A stretch of DNA of 64,000 nt from Vandiemenella viatica (GCA_031002005.1 JARYHS010008074.1:268709930-268773929); one strand, 5' to 3'. Positions 35,011-46,003 are shown, numbered from the stretch's first letter. The notes: generated from the letters alone by a model not told the origin. Numbers and translations are program-made.

Positions 35011-35369
35011 TGAGAGGGCTCAACACTTAATACTATTATTCATTCACATAAATATATTTTTTAAAGCTTAAATTCAATGTTTTCTATTATATTTACACCC
35101 TTACACCTTCATTACTTTGGTTATATTTACCCACTTCCTACATTAATAATTCACCTGAATTATTGGGTAGTATTTTCATGTTCCATCTGTCACCACCCTA
35201 GCCTTGCTGGGTTTGCTACATGAGTTCCCCAGTCATTCAGTGTGCAGTTACATCTGACCTGCTCACTAAGTGTATCAACTATTACAAGAAAAATATTCAA
35301 TATCAAAATATTGTGTTCCATGTGTTTGTCTTTTATTTTTTTGACGATGCAAGCTCTGAAATTTTATAT

Positions 35370-35830
35370 ATACCTCAGCCCACTCCCTAGTCCACAAACA
35401 ATGGGCCTCACCATCTTACAAGACAGCCCCAAGGCTCTTTTCCATGCAACTGACCGAACTGCAAATTGTGCAACATCCTCCACCACCTTTACCAATCCAG
35501 TAACTGGGGAAAGCATCCCCTTGATAGGAATAGCCACTTGTGAATCCTCCCATCTAATATATCATCTAACCTGCTTCATTGCCCAGCCTCATATGTAGGT
35601 TTTACCACAAATCCACCGACCATCAGAATGAATGGCCACAGATGTATTATATTCACCCATAGCCCTTATCGCCCAGTATCTTGTCATGTCACCACTCATA
35701 AGACCAACAATTTCAATTCTTGCCTCACTGTCTGTTCCATCAGAGTCCCCTCAGACATAAGCAGCATCTCTGAGCTCGGAAGTTTGAAACTAGCTTACTA
35801 ATATAAACTGGGTGCATGATAGTTGCAGGT
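35370..35830 (+). pseudogene. Second Penelope-like GIY-YIG relic
   Basis: DNA alignable by eye to 46.66-47.05 kb: CCAGTAACTGGGGAAAGCAT (equivalent of the NPVTGES block), TAGCCACTTGTGAATCCTCC, then CATCAGAATGAATGGCCACA. The reading frame is interrupted. It lies about 360 bp downstream of the 34.3-35.0 kb relic, so it is either a second copy or a rearranged duplicate. Confidence 0.72.
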
Positions 35831-35971
35831 TTTAAGATAATACGTAGTAGTCATCATTTATTTCCATTCATCCACCCCCCCCCCCCCCCCTCCATCTCTT
35901 CCCATATGAATGACCACTCACCAAAACTGGTGTGTAGTGTGTAAAATCTTTGATATATGAAAAAGATTTAG

Positions 35972-36275
35972 AAATTAGAGTAGGGAAATGAACCATTACT
36001 TACCTTAGGTGATGGTGTGGGGTGTGAACACACATGAAAGACAATAACACAAATGACATATTAATTTTCGGGTCTTAGCCCTTTATTAACTAGGTAACAT
36101 TATGGAAGGTGTGTGTTGTAGTAGGATATATAGAAATTACAAATTAGGATAGGGAAATAAAACACCACGTACCATAGATGATGGTTGTTGGGTGTGAAAA
36201 TGCAAAACGGACAAAAACAAGAATGATATAGATAGAAGTTTTTGGGTCTAGCTCTTTATCAATAGAAGAAAATTA
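35972..36275 (-). repeat. Tandem pair of Penelope-type terminal repeats
   Basis: Two direct copies (about 35,972-36,135 and 36,140-36,300), each starting near TAGGGAAAT(G/A)AA. Each has a minus-strand hammerhead-like core: TTAATAA-AGGGCTAAGACCC-GAAAATT at about 36,066-36,092 and TTGATAA-AGAGCTAGACCC-AAAAACTT at about 36,236-36,262. Confidence 0.7.
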
Positions 36276-37480
36276 TGGAGGGTGGGTATCATGGAAGACT
36301 GCCACAGAGAATGACTGTTGGATGGGAAATCCTAAAAATTTTGGATGGGTTGGTTCTGGGGGAGAAATGAATGGTCAAGTGTGGATAATGGTTAAAATTT
36401 CTGGAGACAGGATTCCAGGTGATCCTGAGGCTCAGGTTCATTAGTGACAAAGTGGTACCGCCTGCGGAATGTTCGACTGAATGAAAGTCACAAACTAAGT
36501 TGGCATGGTCAGATGTAGGGGTAGGTGAAAAGATGAGACCGTTGGAGAGAGTTGGGTTCAGATAGTGGTGAAGAGTACATGTTCACAACTGACAATTTAG
36601 GTCTGGAAGTAAGGTTCGAGTGCAGAGAGCAAGGTGTGGTTTTTAAAGTGGGAAGTTGAGTTATGTTGAGGAGCTGGGTGATGGGTGGTTTTGAGGAAAT
36701 CAAGGGAGGTTGCAGTTTTGGATGGTGGATTATTGGCTGGCAAGAAAGAAACCATCCCCCACTGGATGTGGACAACTCGTGCAAATGTCATGAGCAGGCC
36801 TACTGCTGGAATTCACCAGTTGCTGTAATATCTGTTTTATAAGTGGGAATATTTGTGGGGATGAGAACATGATTATTTTGTGAAGGGATATGGGGTATCT
36901 GGAATAATGGTTTTCCAGATTAGTATACTGTTGCAGGACTAGGCAAGGGCCAAAGACTGTTTGTAGTGGAAGGTATATAGGGCAGGGTGAACATGTGGGA
37001 GACAATCAAATATTTGCTGTATGACATCGAGACAATTTTGGGCTATGTTTAAGGAGAGACATGCTTTATTCTTTCTTCCTTTATTTTTATTTTTTTAAAT
37101 TTTTTTTTTTTTTTTTAAAGGTTATAAGATTTAAGTTGGTGTGTTAAAAGGCATGGTATTTGTATGTGGACAAGTATTTGTCAACAGGTGATCTGTAAAG
37201 CAATGTTGGTGGAGGCGTGGTGGAAAAAAAGGGGTAGGAAATGTTGAAGGCCAATAATTGTTTATATTGAATATAAATTGGGTGCGTTGCCTACACTGAG
37301 TTCTGAAATGCACGCTGATGAAAGCAAGAGTGGCAAATGGATGAGACAGTTATAAACAAATGATAATACAAAATTGCAGGTTGATAAATGTTTAGATTGA
37401 TTTCAATTCTGAGTGTGTGGCCAACAGCGATGTTTGAAATGCAAGCAAATGAAAGTGAGAGCAGTAAATAGATGAGACAG
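36276..37480 (-). other. Unclassified region, minus frames rich in Pro, Ser, Thr
   Basis: Minus-strand frames 37,313-37,131, 37,005-36,730 and 36,784-36,509 are Pro/Ser/Thr/His-rich, lack recognised domains and are interrupted. They lie upstream of and in line with the tandem terminal repeats, so they may be body sequence of the same element family. That is inference only. Confidence 0.35.
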
Positions 37481-37483
37481 TAA

Positions 37484-37999
37484 TCATCATCATCCTCAAC
37501 AGTTTCCAGACACTGGCCGGATCTGCTTCATGCACAAGCCTCTTCATTTCCTTCTTTTTTCCCCACCAACTCTCTGTCAACACATTGTTACAGTCCTCTC
37601 CTCTCTTCCGTACACACTCCTCCACTCCTTTCAGCCATCCATCTCTTGGTCTTCCTCTGGAACGTTTACCATGCACCTTAATTTCGTGGATTTTTCTTGG
37701 GATTCTCTGAAACTCCATTCTCTTTACATGTCCATACCATCTCAGGTCCTCTCTACCCTTTCCTGTATGGGTTCTTCTTTTATGGTGCATCTAATCACTT
37801 CATTCCTTATCCTGTCCATTTTAATAACTCCCATTCTACCTCTTAAAAACTTAATTTCTCTTGCTTGGACCCTGCTGATGCCCTGCTTCTTCATTATTCA
37901 TGTTTCAGCAGTATATGTCAAGATAGGCACATAGTATGTGTGAAAAATTACTCTTTTGCTTCACTGTGGCACAGCTTTATTCCATATCAGGCTTCTAAT
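37484..37999 (-). pseudogene. RTE-like LINE C-terminal segment
   Basis: Minus-strand reading with LRWYGHVKRMEFQRIPRKI and GKRSRGRPRDGWLKGVEEC, the usual LINE C-terminal motif (R-W-x-G-H-V-x-R-M ... R-G-R-P-x-x-x-W). It is the continuation of the RT frame after the hAT insertion. Confidence 0.85.
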
Positions 38000-38489
38000 T
38001 AGGGATATTCACTAAACATCGATGCATCATATCCATTCAATGTTTACCATACGATACATCGGACTGATTCGATGTTTTGATGAAGAATTTTTCTATTCAA
38101 TGCATTGATTTAAAAAAAAATAAAAACATTGAATCAATAAAAAAAACTAACTCTGGCTAATAATGACAAAAACTGGAAATAAATATTAAGATTTCTAATT
38201 TCATTCAAGATTTAATTAAATTAAAATAAATTTCAATTTAAAGTAACTGTCATTAAGAGGTGGTGACACCTGTGAGCAATGTGATGTAACAATGGTGAAG
38301 ATGAATTTTTCTTGTTGTTGGCTATACTGCCCATTTGAGTGAATGAATAAAATCAATTTTGGTTCACTCCACCGTTTGCCAGTGTTAGCCGTGAATCGAG
38401 AAAAGACACTATAACTCTGTAACAACTAACTTGATACTACTCAATATTTAGATTTAAACTGGGTTGGGGCAACATCTGATTGACTATTG

Positions 38490-38640
38490 TCAGGACTTAT
38501 GCTGCATCCGAACATTTATTTTCGAAGACTGGTCAAATAGTCATTCAGCAAAGGAACTGAATGAAAGGAAAACAATTGAGTAAAATTTTGTTTCTGCAAA
38601 GTTTGCCTAAACATCATTGGTGTTAAGTGGTTATAAATTT
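38490..38640 (+). pseudogene. hAT transposase dimerisation-domain relic
   Basis: Plus-strand reading near 38,495-38,630 gives AASEHLFSKTGQIV and later KGKQLSKILFLQSL, matching the C-terminal hATC dimerisation motif (S-E-R-x-F-S-x-x-G ... L-F-L). Frame breaks are present and the rest of the transposase is missing. It orients the host element on the + strand. Confidence 0.8.
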
Positions 38641-38837
38641 AAAATTAATGTTTTTAGACAGATTTAGACTTTAGTATTTAATGTCCGGTTTTTTATTGTA
38701 ATGGTCTGGTATGGTAATAAAATATTTCTGTTAATTTGTAGTTTCTGTTTCATTTAGAAAACTATACCTCACTCATACAATACTACTTAACCAACACACA
38801 AGATCATAAAATTAATTTTTTAATGTTTGGTGAAAGA

Positions 38838-39042
38838 TAACACTCTGGCCTCACATTCGGGAGGACACAGGTACGAATCCCCATCCAGACATCCAGATTA
38901 GGGTTTACCATGGTTTCCCCAAACCACTTCAGGTGAATGCTTCAAAAGGCCTTGGCTGAATTCCTTCTCGTTCCTTGCCCCCAGTCATTTCCCGCCTCTA
39001 ATGACCTCGACGTCAATGAGGTGTAATGCCATAAAAAAACAT
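38838..39042 (+). repeat. tRNA-derived SINE inside hAT
   Basis: CTCGCATTCGGGAGGACA-like head (here CTCACATTCGGGAGGACA), box-B-like GGTACGAATCCCC, a diverged body, and tail CCTCGACGTCAATGAGG. Plus orientation. Confidence 0.85.
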
Positions 39043-39388
39043 AAAATTAAACACATCATTACAGCTATAGCACTAAACTGCTGATACAATGTTACTCTGT
39101 GTTCAAATGAAAGGCAATGAACTATCACGTTCAACTCAAAATGTTGAATATCAAACTATCATCACATTTCCTCTAGGCGATTTTAAAGTAACAGGTAGGA
39201 GATTAATGAAATGACATTTGCAACGAATATTGTTGGTTTGGATCTGTTGAGCTAAGAAAAACATAAAAGTATTCGATGTTGAAAAAACATTGATGTTTTT
39301 AAGTGATGCATTGAAAAGCATCGATGAAGGTTTCCCATGCTTTATATAGAATAAAAACATCGATGTACTTTCTAAGTGGGCACTCCTA

Positions 39389-39981
39389 CTTCTAATGTTC
39401 CTTAGAAACGTCTCTCCTTGTCTTCCTCTTTCACTTATCTCGCCATCATTTCCTCCACATTCCTTTAATACACTCCCCAAGTACTTGAAACTGCTTAACT
39501 TCTTTAGTAGTTCACATGGCATCACAATTCCCTGGGTTATCCTTTTCTTCTTTCTGGTTGTTACCATGTACTCACATTTCTTTACATTAAATTTCAGTCC
39601 ATATTCCTCCAAACTGTCTGTCCATACATCCAACTGCCACTGTACTTCCTCTTTGTTACCTCCCCACAACATCAGATCATCCGCAAAAACCATCATCACC
39701 TTCATGTTTTCATCTCCCATCCTCACTGCCACTGTCTGAATTATATCATCTATGATTACAATAAAGAGTAGTGGTGAGAGGGCACTTCCTTGTTTTAGTC
39801 CATTCCTTTGTTTCAGCCAATTGGTTCTTCCTTCCCCTGTTTTCACATAGCTCACATTTCCTTGGTACAGTTCTGCCACTCTCCTGATGCTTTCTTTGGG
39901 AACTCCTCTCTTCTCCAAGGCCTTCCATATCGTACTCCTGTGCACACAATCATATGCTTTCTCAATATCGAGAAATACCAA
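39389..39981 (-). pseudogene. RTE-like LINE reverse transcriptase (interrupted)
   Basis: The open frame carries MVFLDIEKAYDCVHRSTIW (motif A, catalytic D), then GLKQGSALSPLLFIVIIDDI (motif B), MVFADDLMLWG (active site F-A-D-D intact), KFNVKKCEYMVTTRK and FKYLGSVLKECGGN (thumb). It ends where the hAT element is inserted at 39,388; codons beyond that belong to the hAT. The RT core itself is the best preserved in the window, but the upstream joins are frame-shifted. Confidence 0.88.
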
Positions 39982-40670
39982 CAGTAGAGCCTTTCCTTAC
40001 TCATAATGTTTTTTCTGCAGCTGTCGAATGGCAAATATTAGGTCTACCTTCGATCTCTCTGATCTGAAGCCATACTGCTCTTCCCTTAGCCCTTTTTCCA
40101 CCCTGTCACAAATCCTTTTTTGAATGATCTTAACATACACTTTGGCACAGTGGTACATCAGCATAATCCCTATATAGTTTTTAAATCATTCCTGCTCCCT
40201 TTTCTTGAATATAGGTATAATTATTCCTTTTATTCAGTCTGATTCCATACCTTTCTCATCACACAGTATAGCCACTGCTTTCCTACTACTCCTGCTGCCC
40301 TTACAATTTCCACGCTCACTTCATTGATGCCTGGTGCCTTTCAACCCTTCATCTTACCCAGAGCTATTTCCATTTCTTCCCAAGTTAAATCCTTCTCTTT
40401 TTCTCCTACATGGCTGTTATTTTCCTAGTTCTCCTGAAAAACTATTTCATCCTGTGGCCAATATGGGTTCAGTAAGGCTTAAAAATGCTCCTTCAACATT
40501 TTTTTTTTTATCTTTCCTGAGCTGTTTATTTCGTTTCGATCTTTATCCAGCATGTTGACATTTTCTATCCGCCCCTTCCTCTTCCTTTTTATTATTCCGT
40601 ATAGTACTTTCTTATTTCCTTTGCTGTCTTTTTCCATCATGTTGGTCCATTTCACCAGCCACTTCCTCCT

Positions 40671-41728
40671 TTACGCCGTTACAAATTTTTTGGCTTTCTT
40701 CTTTTTTTTCACATATTCATCCCTTGTCTCCTGTTTCCTCTGACTGAACCATTCAATAAAGGCCCTGTTCTTGAGTTCCATTGCTTGTTTTACTCTATCA
40801 TTCCACCACACAATTTCTTTCCACCTTTTGGTCTTACCAGTCCTTCCATACACTGTTTCTGCTGCTAGAACTAATGTTTTAAAATATTCCCACTCTTCAA
40901 CTGTCCCCATTTCCACTGTGGGTATCTTACTCCTTACTATTCTCTGGTATTCCTCTTTACTACTCTTCTCTTTCAATTTCCATACCTGTAATATCTGATC
41001 CTGTCTTCCTGATTTTCTCCTATCTACCTCAATTCTTAGCTCCATTACCAATAGCCGGTGATCACTATCTAATGCCTCTGATGGTATTACCTTCACATCT
41101 GCCACACTCCTCTTCAAGTCACCATTAAATATGAAGTAGTCCTCAGCTGACTTCCTCTGCCAATTGCTACTATACCAGGTTACCTTGTGGCTCTCTTGCT
41201 TTTTGTTCCAGGAATTTACTATTTTCAATCCATTTTGATTGCAAAAATCCAGTAGGTTTTCCCCTTGTTCATTTCTACCACCACGTCCTTCTGTCCCACT
41301 AGTTCCTCATACCCCTGCCTTTCTGTGCAGGATTAAGATCTCCCATAATTTTAATATTTTGTCCATATAACTGTCTCTGCAACTCCTGTTCAATCTTCAT
41401 GATTCTATCACTAATCTCTTCCACTTCCTTTTTCAGCCCCTCTCCCACAGCTATCGTTACACAATTTCTTCTCCCTTCCTCATTTCCTTTCCAGTACAGT
41501 TGGAAATTATTTCTCAATTCCCCCTCCTACCCTTTCCACTTTGTGTCACCTGACCCTAAGATATCCAACTTCCTTCTCTCCATCATGTCCACAATTTCCT
41601 CCACTTTCCCAGTTAATGTCTGTGTATTCAAGGATCCAAATCATAAACCATTTCCATAGCCATGTCTTCTGTCCATTGCTCCATCCTTTCCGAGGCTTGT
41701 TTTTGTTTTCCAAGCAAGCTCTATACAC
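40671..41728 (-). pseudogene. RTE-like LINE endonuclease region (broken)
   Basis: Minus-strand frame 41,228-40,671 (185 codons) contains VTWYSSNWQRKSAEDYF, ALDSDHRLLVMELRI with the S-D-H motif of AP-type LINE endonucleases, and a long basic linker ending KKKKKAKKFVTA. Upstream frames 41,517-41,299 and 41,728-41,546 hold the start of the domain, with KIMGDLNPAQ resembling the G-D-x-N-A catalytic block (Ala changed to Pro). Stops separate the frames. Confidence 0.8.
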
Positions 41729-41805
41729 TACTGGCTTGCTTGGCTTGTCGTAGCTTTACCATTTTTCAGGGTTCCTGGGGACAGTAAAAAGTGGCTAGGA
41801 ATATA

Positions 41806-43062
41806 AGAGGGGCATTTTATTTCAACCTCCACTTGCACAGCGTAGAGACCAGACGAGTGGCAGGTGAGTGATATGTGCAGTAGATGATTGTGCATCTCCC
41901 CTACCACACACACTGTTGTTGCCGCATTTGTGGCTTCATTATGTGCCATGCTGCAGTCACAGAAACATGACCGTGTTGATTGGTTCTCCCGCCAAGTGCA
42001 AGTTACGAAGTGTTATTCGTTTTCTGCAAGCAGAAGGAAACAGTGCAGCAGAAATCCATAGAAGAATGAGCCAAGTGTATGGAAAGAGCTTTATGAGTGA
42101 AGGAGTCATGCAGAAAATTTAAAGAAGCTGAACTGATATGCATGATGAAAGAGGTCAAGGATGCAAATCTGTCACTACAGATGACCTTGCTCAATGAGTT
42201 GACAAAGTGGTAAGAGAAAACCGCGAGTTCAAAATAAGTGATTTATCAATGAAATTTCCAGAGTTGTCAAGATCTTCTCTGTACTCTATCGTAACAGACA
42301 ATTTCCGCTACAAAAAAAATTTATATCACTGGGTTCCTAAAATGTTGTCAGACAACCACAAAACTCACCGAATGGCTTCAGCTTCGAAGTTCCTTGATTG
42401 TTATCATGCAGATGGAGCAGATTTTTTGAAATCAGTTGTGACTGGAGATGAGACGTGGATTCGGTATGACACACCCGAAACGAAACAACATTCCCAACAA
42501 TTGTTGCACACAAATTCACCGAACAAACCAAAAAAATTCGAATAGACCTTTAACAACCGAAAGGTTATGGCTACCATGTTTTGGGACCAAAAAGGTGTAT
42601 TACTTGTGGAGTTTATGCTGCTGGGGACCACGATTAATGCAGCTCTTTACTGTGAAACTTTAAAATGTTTATGGAAGTCCATTCAGAACAAAAGAAGAGG
42701 CATGCTGACTTCTGGCATTGCTCTACGACATCTCTCGCCCTCACAGTGCTGGTTTCACCCAGCGACTTCTTGAACTTAGCACCAAGTGACTTTCATCTTT
42801 TTGTTGAACTGAAGAAGTGGCTAGGAGGGCAGCGGTTCCGAACCAAGACAGATGATGGCTCATTTAAAGTCATCGACAGCAACATTTTATGAAGAGGGTA
42901 TTGTACAGCTTGTCCAAAGGTATGACAAATGTCTTAATCTTCAAGGTGATTATGTTGAAAAGTAACCATAAGTGTACATAACAGTTGGTAAGAAAATATT
43001 TTTTCCATCTCCATTTGTCTTTTATTTATGGCCTATCGGAGGTTAAAAAAAAACGCCCCTTC
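41806..43062 (+). mobile_element. mariner element, 1.26 kb
   Basis: Terminal inverted repeats AGAGGGGCATTTTATTTCAA (left) and the inverse of GAAGGGGCGTTTTTTTTTAA (right), both continuing into CCTCC. TA target on both sides (41804-41805, 43063-43064). Encodes a nearly full-length but broken transposase. Confidence 0.85.
41970..42965 (+). pseudogene. mariner transposase (broken)
   Basis: Plus-strand transposase relic. N-terminal helix-turn-helix: CKLRSVIRFLQAEGNSAAEI and HRRMSQVYG (about 41,995-42,080). DNA-binding second half: DLSMKFPELSRSSLYSIV (42,240-42,300), then YHWVPKMLSDNHK. First catalytic segment: VVTGDETWIRYDTPETKQHS (42,436-42,495), with the first Asp intact. Then MATMFWDQKGVLLVEFM, and a degraded second and third Asp region to LRHLSPSQ and VTFIFL near 42,800. 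Stops and frameshifts at about 42,120, 42,196, 42,543 and 42,770. Confidence 0.88.
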
Positions 43063-43189
43063 TAGGTAAAAATGAACTGTTTGTGTCTAAGCTGTGGGAA
43101 ATTCATTACATAAGGGAAGATAAGTGGTTGAAATTAAAACAAGAAATGGAAGGAACATTAAAAATATATAAATGAATGTAATTTTTCTC

Positions 43190-43375
43190 GGTGTTGTTTA
43201 TTTATAAACGTTTCTCGGGAAACAAACCGAGTAATATTGTTATTAATGCACAATATTTTGGCGACTTTATTCTCCGTCGCCATCTTCACGTGCAGTTGCA
43301 AGTCTTGAAGTCGCCGAAATATTGTGCATTAATAACAATATTACTCGGTTTGTTTCCCGAGAAACGTTTATAAAA
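43190..43375. repeat. Hairpin of hammerhead-like repeat
   Basis: Two long inverted arms share TAAACGTTTCTCGGGAAAC, AAACCGAGTAATATTG and TATTAATGCACAATATTT, and meet around a GGCGAC/GTCGCC stem. The minus strand of the centre reads GTGAAGA-TGGCGAC...GTCGCC-AAAA. Confidence 0.75.
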
Positions 43376-43389
43376 AAATAATTATAAAT

Positions 43390-43595
43390 ATAGTTTGGAT
43401 ATCCTGGTTGAGGTTTTCCGTGGTTTTCCTCAACCACTTTAGGCGAATGCTGGGATGGTTCCCTTCAAGGCTACGGCCGACCTTCCATCCCCCTTCCCTC
43501 CCCGTAGTGTAGTAGGCTGAAAAGAGTCTCAGTGACTCTCCAGCAGCCCGCCTCCCAGCCTTCAGCTGGGAGGAATGAAATGTAAAAAAAAAAAA
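43390..43595 (+). repeat. tRNA-derived SINE relic (body and tail)
   Basis: GGTTTTCCGTGGTTTTCCTC, then GGCGAATGCTGGGATGGTTC and CTACGGCCGACC, ending in an A-run. The tRNA head is missing. Plus orientation. Confidence 0.8.
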
Positions 43596-43849
43596 CATAA
43601 ATAGAAGCTGGATTAAAACATTAGCTCAATAGATTGAATGAGACATTACTCAATAAAGAAAACTGTATCAGAACCAAACACAATAATTGATGAATATATA
43701 AATGGAAATATTTAAACAGTAAAATTATGAGACAAATGAAGAAAACATGTAATATAAATAAACTGTTGTCTGGCTTCCAGTTAATTTTTGTGGATGGTTT
43801 GAAAATTGTCTTGTCTTTATCTGCTCATAATGTAATGGTAAAAAACAAC

Positions 43850-43975
43850 CATTTATGTGGCTGGGTTGACCGCAAGTAATTATACAAACCTACCCATTTG
43901 CTACATCCTCAACTTTCATGAGTAAGGCCTATACCAAAAATATTGTGGTTTTCTGTGCATGGAGATGTCTGTCAA
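43850..43975 (+). repeat. Penelope-type terminal repeat relic
   Basis: ATGTGGCTGGGTTGACCGC, then the core ATGAGTA-AGGCCTATACC-AAAAATATTGTGG at about 43,918-43,950. Confidence 0.6.
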
Positions 43976-44324
43976 GGATGATGATGTGGGTATGAGAGTA
44001 ATACTGTGATGTTTAGTGATTCGATATTATTTACAGTTTAAAAAATAAAGCAGGAGATTTTCACACTAGGTATGGATGGTAAAACTGACATATCTATTTC
44101 TGCAAAACAAATTTGGTTGTATGATAATATTTAAGGTTTCTTCCAGTCTGCACAAGAAAAGATTTGTATTTGAAAGTGCCATTGTGTGCGTCTGCAGTAG
44201 TGCCTCAAACCCGATGGTTTGGTAGAATAAAGTTGCCAGTAAAATGATGTAGCTAGTGCTAGGGAGTGTGAGAGTGGGAGGTGCATGTCCAGGAGGTATT
44301 CAAGGACATCAAGCCCTCTCAGTG

Positions 44325-44545
44325 ACTGAGTGTGGTGGTTAAGCGGGAACACTCTGGCCTTGCGTTAGAAAGAACATGGGACTGAATCCCTGTCCGGCCA
44401 TCCAGACTTGGGTTTTTCATAGTTCTTCCAATCACTTTAGGTGAAAGCCAGGATGGTTCCTTCAAAAGTCCATGGTTGAATTCCTTCCTGTACTTTGCCT
44501 CTTGTTGTATCCTGCCCCTAATGATCTTGACAGGACCAGGAAAGA
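44325..44545 (+). repeat. tRNA-derived SINE relic
   Basis: GTGTGGTGGTTAAGCGGGAA head, box-B-like GACTGAATCCC, then GTCCGGCCATCCAGACTTGG and a diverged body. Plus orientation. Confidence 0.8.
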
Positions 44546-44749
44546 GTTGTAGATAGGAATATAGACTCTGGCAAGAGATACTCTTTGAAGGAGGGAAGGG
44601 CATGAACAAATGATTACACACATTTTTATAATTTTTTCTAGTTACACATTTCTTTAATACCCATGATTATTTTCTTTCCTCATTTAATGATTCCAATGTT
44701 TTTTGTGGAAGTTCCCCAGTTCTGCTCTAAACTTAATCATCATAAACAT

Positions 44750-44865
44750 CTATTCAAATGGCTGGATTTACTGTATTTGCTAGGGATAGTAAAGCTTGTG
44801 ATTCATCTTTTACATTCATGAGTGTGGGCTGTACACAAAATATTGAAATAGTGTTCACTTGTCGT
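44750..44865 (+). repeat. Penelope-type terminal repeat relic
   Basis: AAATGGCTGGATTTACTG, then ATGAGTG-TGGGCTGTACA-CAAAATATTGAAA at about 44,818-44,850. Confidence 0.5.
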
Positions 44866-45766
44866 AGCCCACTTGGAGGGTGAGGGGTTTGTTTATCTTT
44901 CCTTCCCATACTTTCGTGTCTTTCATAACAATAGCTGTTTCTTGGAATTCAGGCCATTGGATTTAATCCTAACAGTAAATTCTAGAAGTAATAGTGTTCC
45001 AGTTTTATTTATTTTTTATTTTATACTTATTACTTTGTTTTTAGGTATTATCACCTTCATTTTTCCATAACTTAAAATGTTTTCTAGCTTTCTGTACCAC
45101 ATTCTCTAACCATTTTCTACATTTTACAATTTATTTGTTCTCCAGTTTCATACTTTCTCTACATCGCATCCATTGTATGTACCATGTTCCACCTTGCCAC
45201 ACAGAAAAAAGCGGGTTTTCTTGAAGCTTTTGTGCATGTCGTATTTTTTTTCTGAATGCAGTGATTGTATAACAGGAGATATTTCTATCTTAATTTAATA
45301 CTAATTTACATTATTGTTTTCATTATATTTGGATAAAGGAAACAAAGAAACTGCCACGAGGCACTGAAAATAAGATAGCATAGGGAAAATAAACAGTTAC
45401 CCGTCACTTACCACAGATGAAGGCAGGAGGGCGAGACACGTAAAAACACAAAAACAAACGAATTGCACAATATTTCGACTTTAGTCTTAGTCATGTGGGA
45501 AGCGAGACATATGGCAGGGGGAAAGATGTGGTCACATCCCAACCCGCCACATGAATGAAGCACAGGCGGAAAACACGTGGTAGTGGTAGAATTGCCGGGA
45601 AGGGGGGGGAATAGGCTTGACCAGCAATAAAAGTGAAACAAATCAATATAATCTTTGTGTAGCTTAATTCAAAAAGTTATAATTGAAAATAAAGGGAGAT
45701 AGAAGAATTTAAATAAATATATATATATAATAACAATGAAAAAAAGGCACTAAGTAGCTGAAAGGA

Positions 45767-46001
45767 ATCAAATTAGGATAGGGAAATGAGCCACCACTTA
45801 CCTTTAGATGATGGATGTGGGACGCGAACACACAGAAAAGACACAAACACAAATAATAAAGAAATTTTCAGGAAAAAAACCCTTCATCAACAAGAGAACA
45901 TTATGGGAGGTGGGTGCAGCCGGAGATTGCCTCACAGAAAGACCGCCCCACATCCATCATCTAAAGGTAAGTGGTGGCTCATTTCCCTATCCTAATTTGA
46001 T
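45767..46001. repeat. 235-bp palindrome of a Penelope-type repeat
   Basis: Arms 45,767-45,824 and about 45,946-46,001 are near-perfect inverses (ATCAAATTAGGATAGGGAAA with TGAGCCACCACTTACC following). The loop contains, on the minus strand, TTGATGA-AGGGTTTTTTTCC-TGAAAATT (about 45,870-45,897), the copy closest to a hammerhead core. Confidence 0.88.
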
Positions 46002-46003
46002 TA

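Larger units (their letters stand above)
38000..39388 (+). mobile_element. hAT element with perfect TSD, carrying a SINE
   Basis: Ends TAGGGATATTCACT (left) and the inverse of TAGGAGTGCCCACT (right), with the CATCGATG motif close to both ends. Flanked by a perfect 8-bp duplication CTTCTAAT (37992-37999 and 39389-39396). Removing the element restores continuity of the LINE. It contains a hAT transposase C-terminal relic and a SINE (38,838-39,042). Confidence 0.92.
37484..41805 (-). mobile_element. RTE-like LINE, minus strand, with hAT insertion
   Basis: Endonuclease at about 41,730-40,670, RT at about 40,600-39,389, and C-terminal part at 37,999-37,490, ending in a GAT-rich tail (minus GATGATGATGATTACTG), which is usual for RTE elements. 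A hAT element (38,000-39,388) with perfect target duplication splits the RT from the C-terminal part. A mariner (41,806-43,062) abuts the 5' side. Confidence 0.85.

Noticed and set aside
39395..39739. 114-codon plus frame
   Set aside because: Antisense of the LINE reverse transcriptase.
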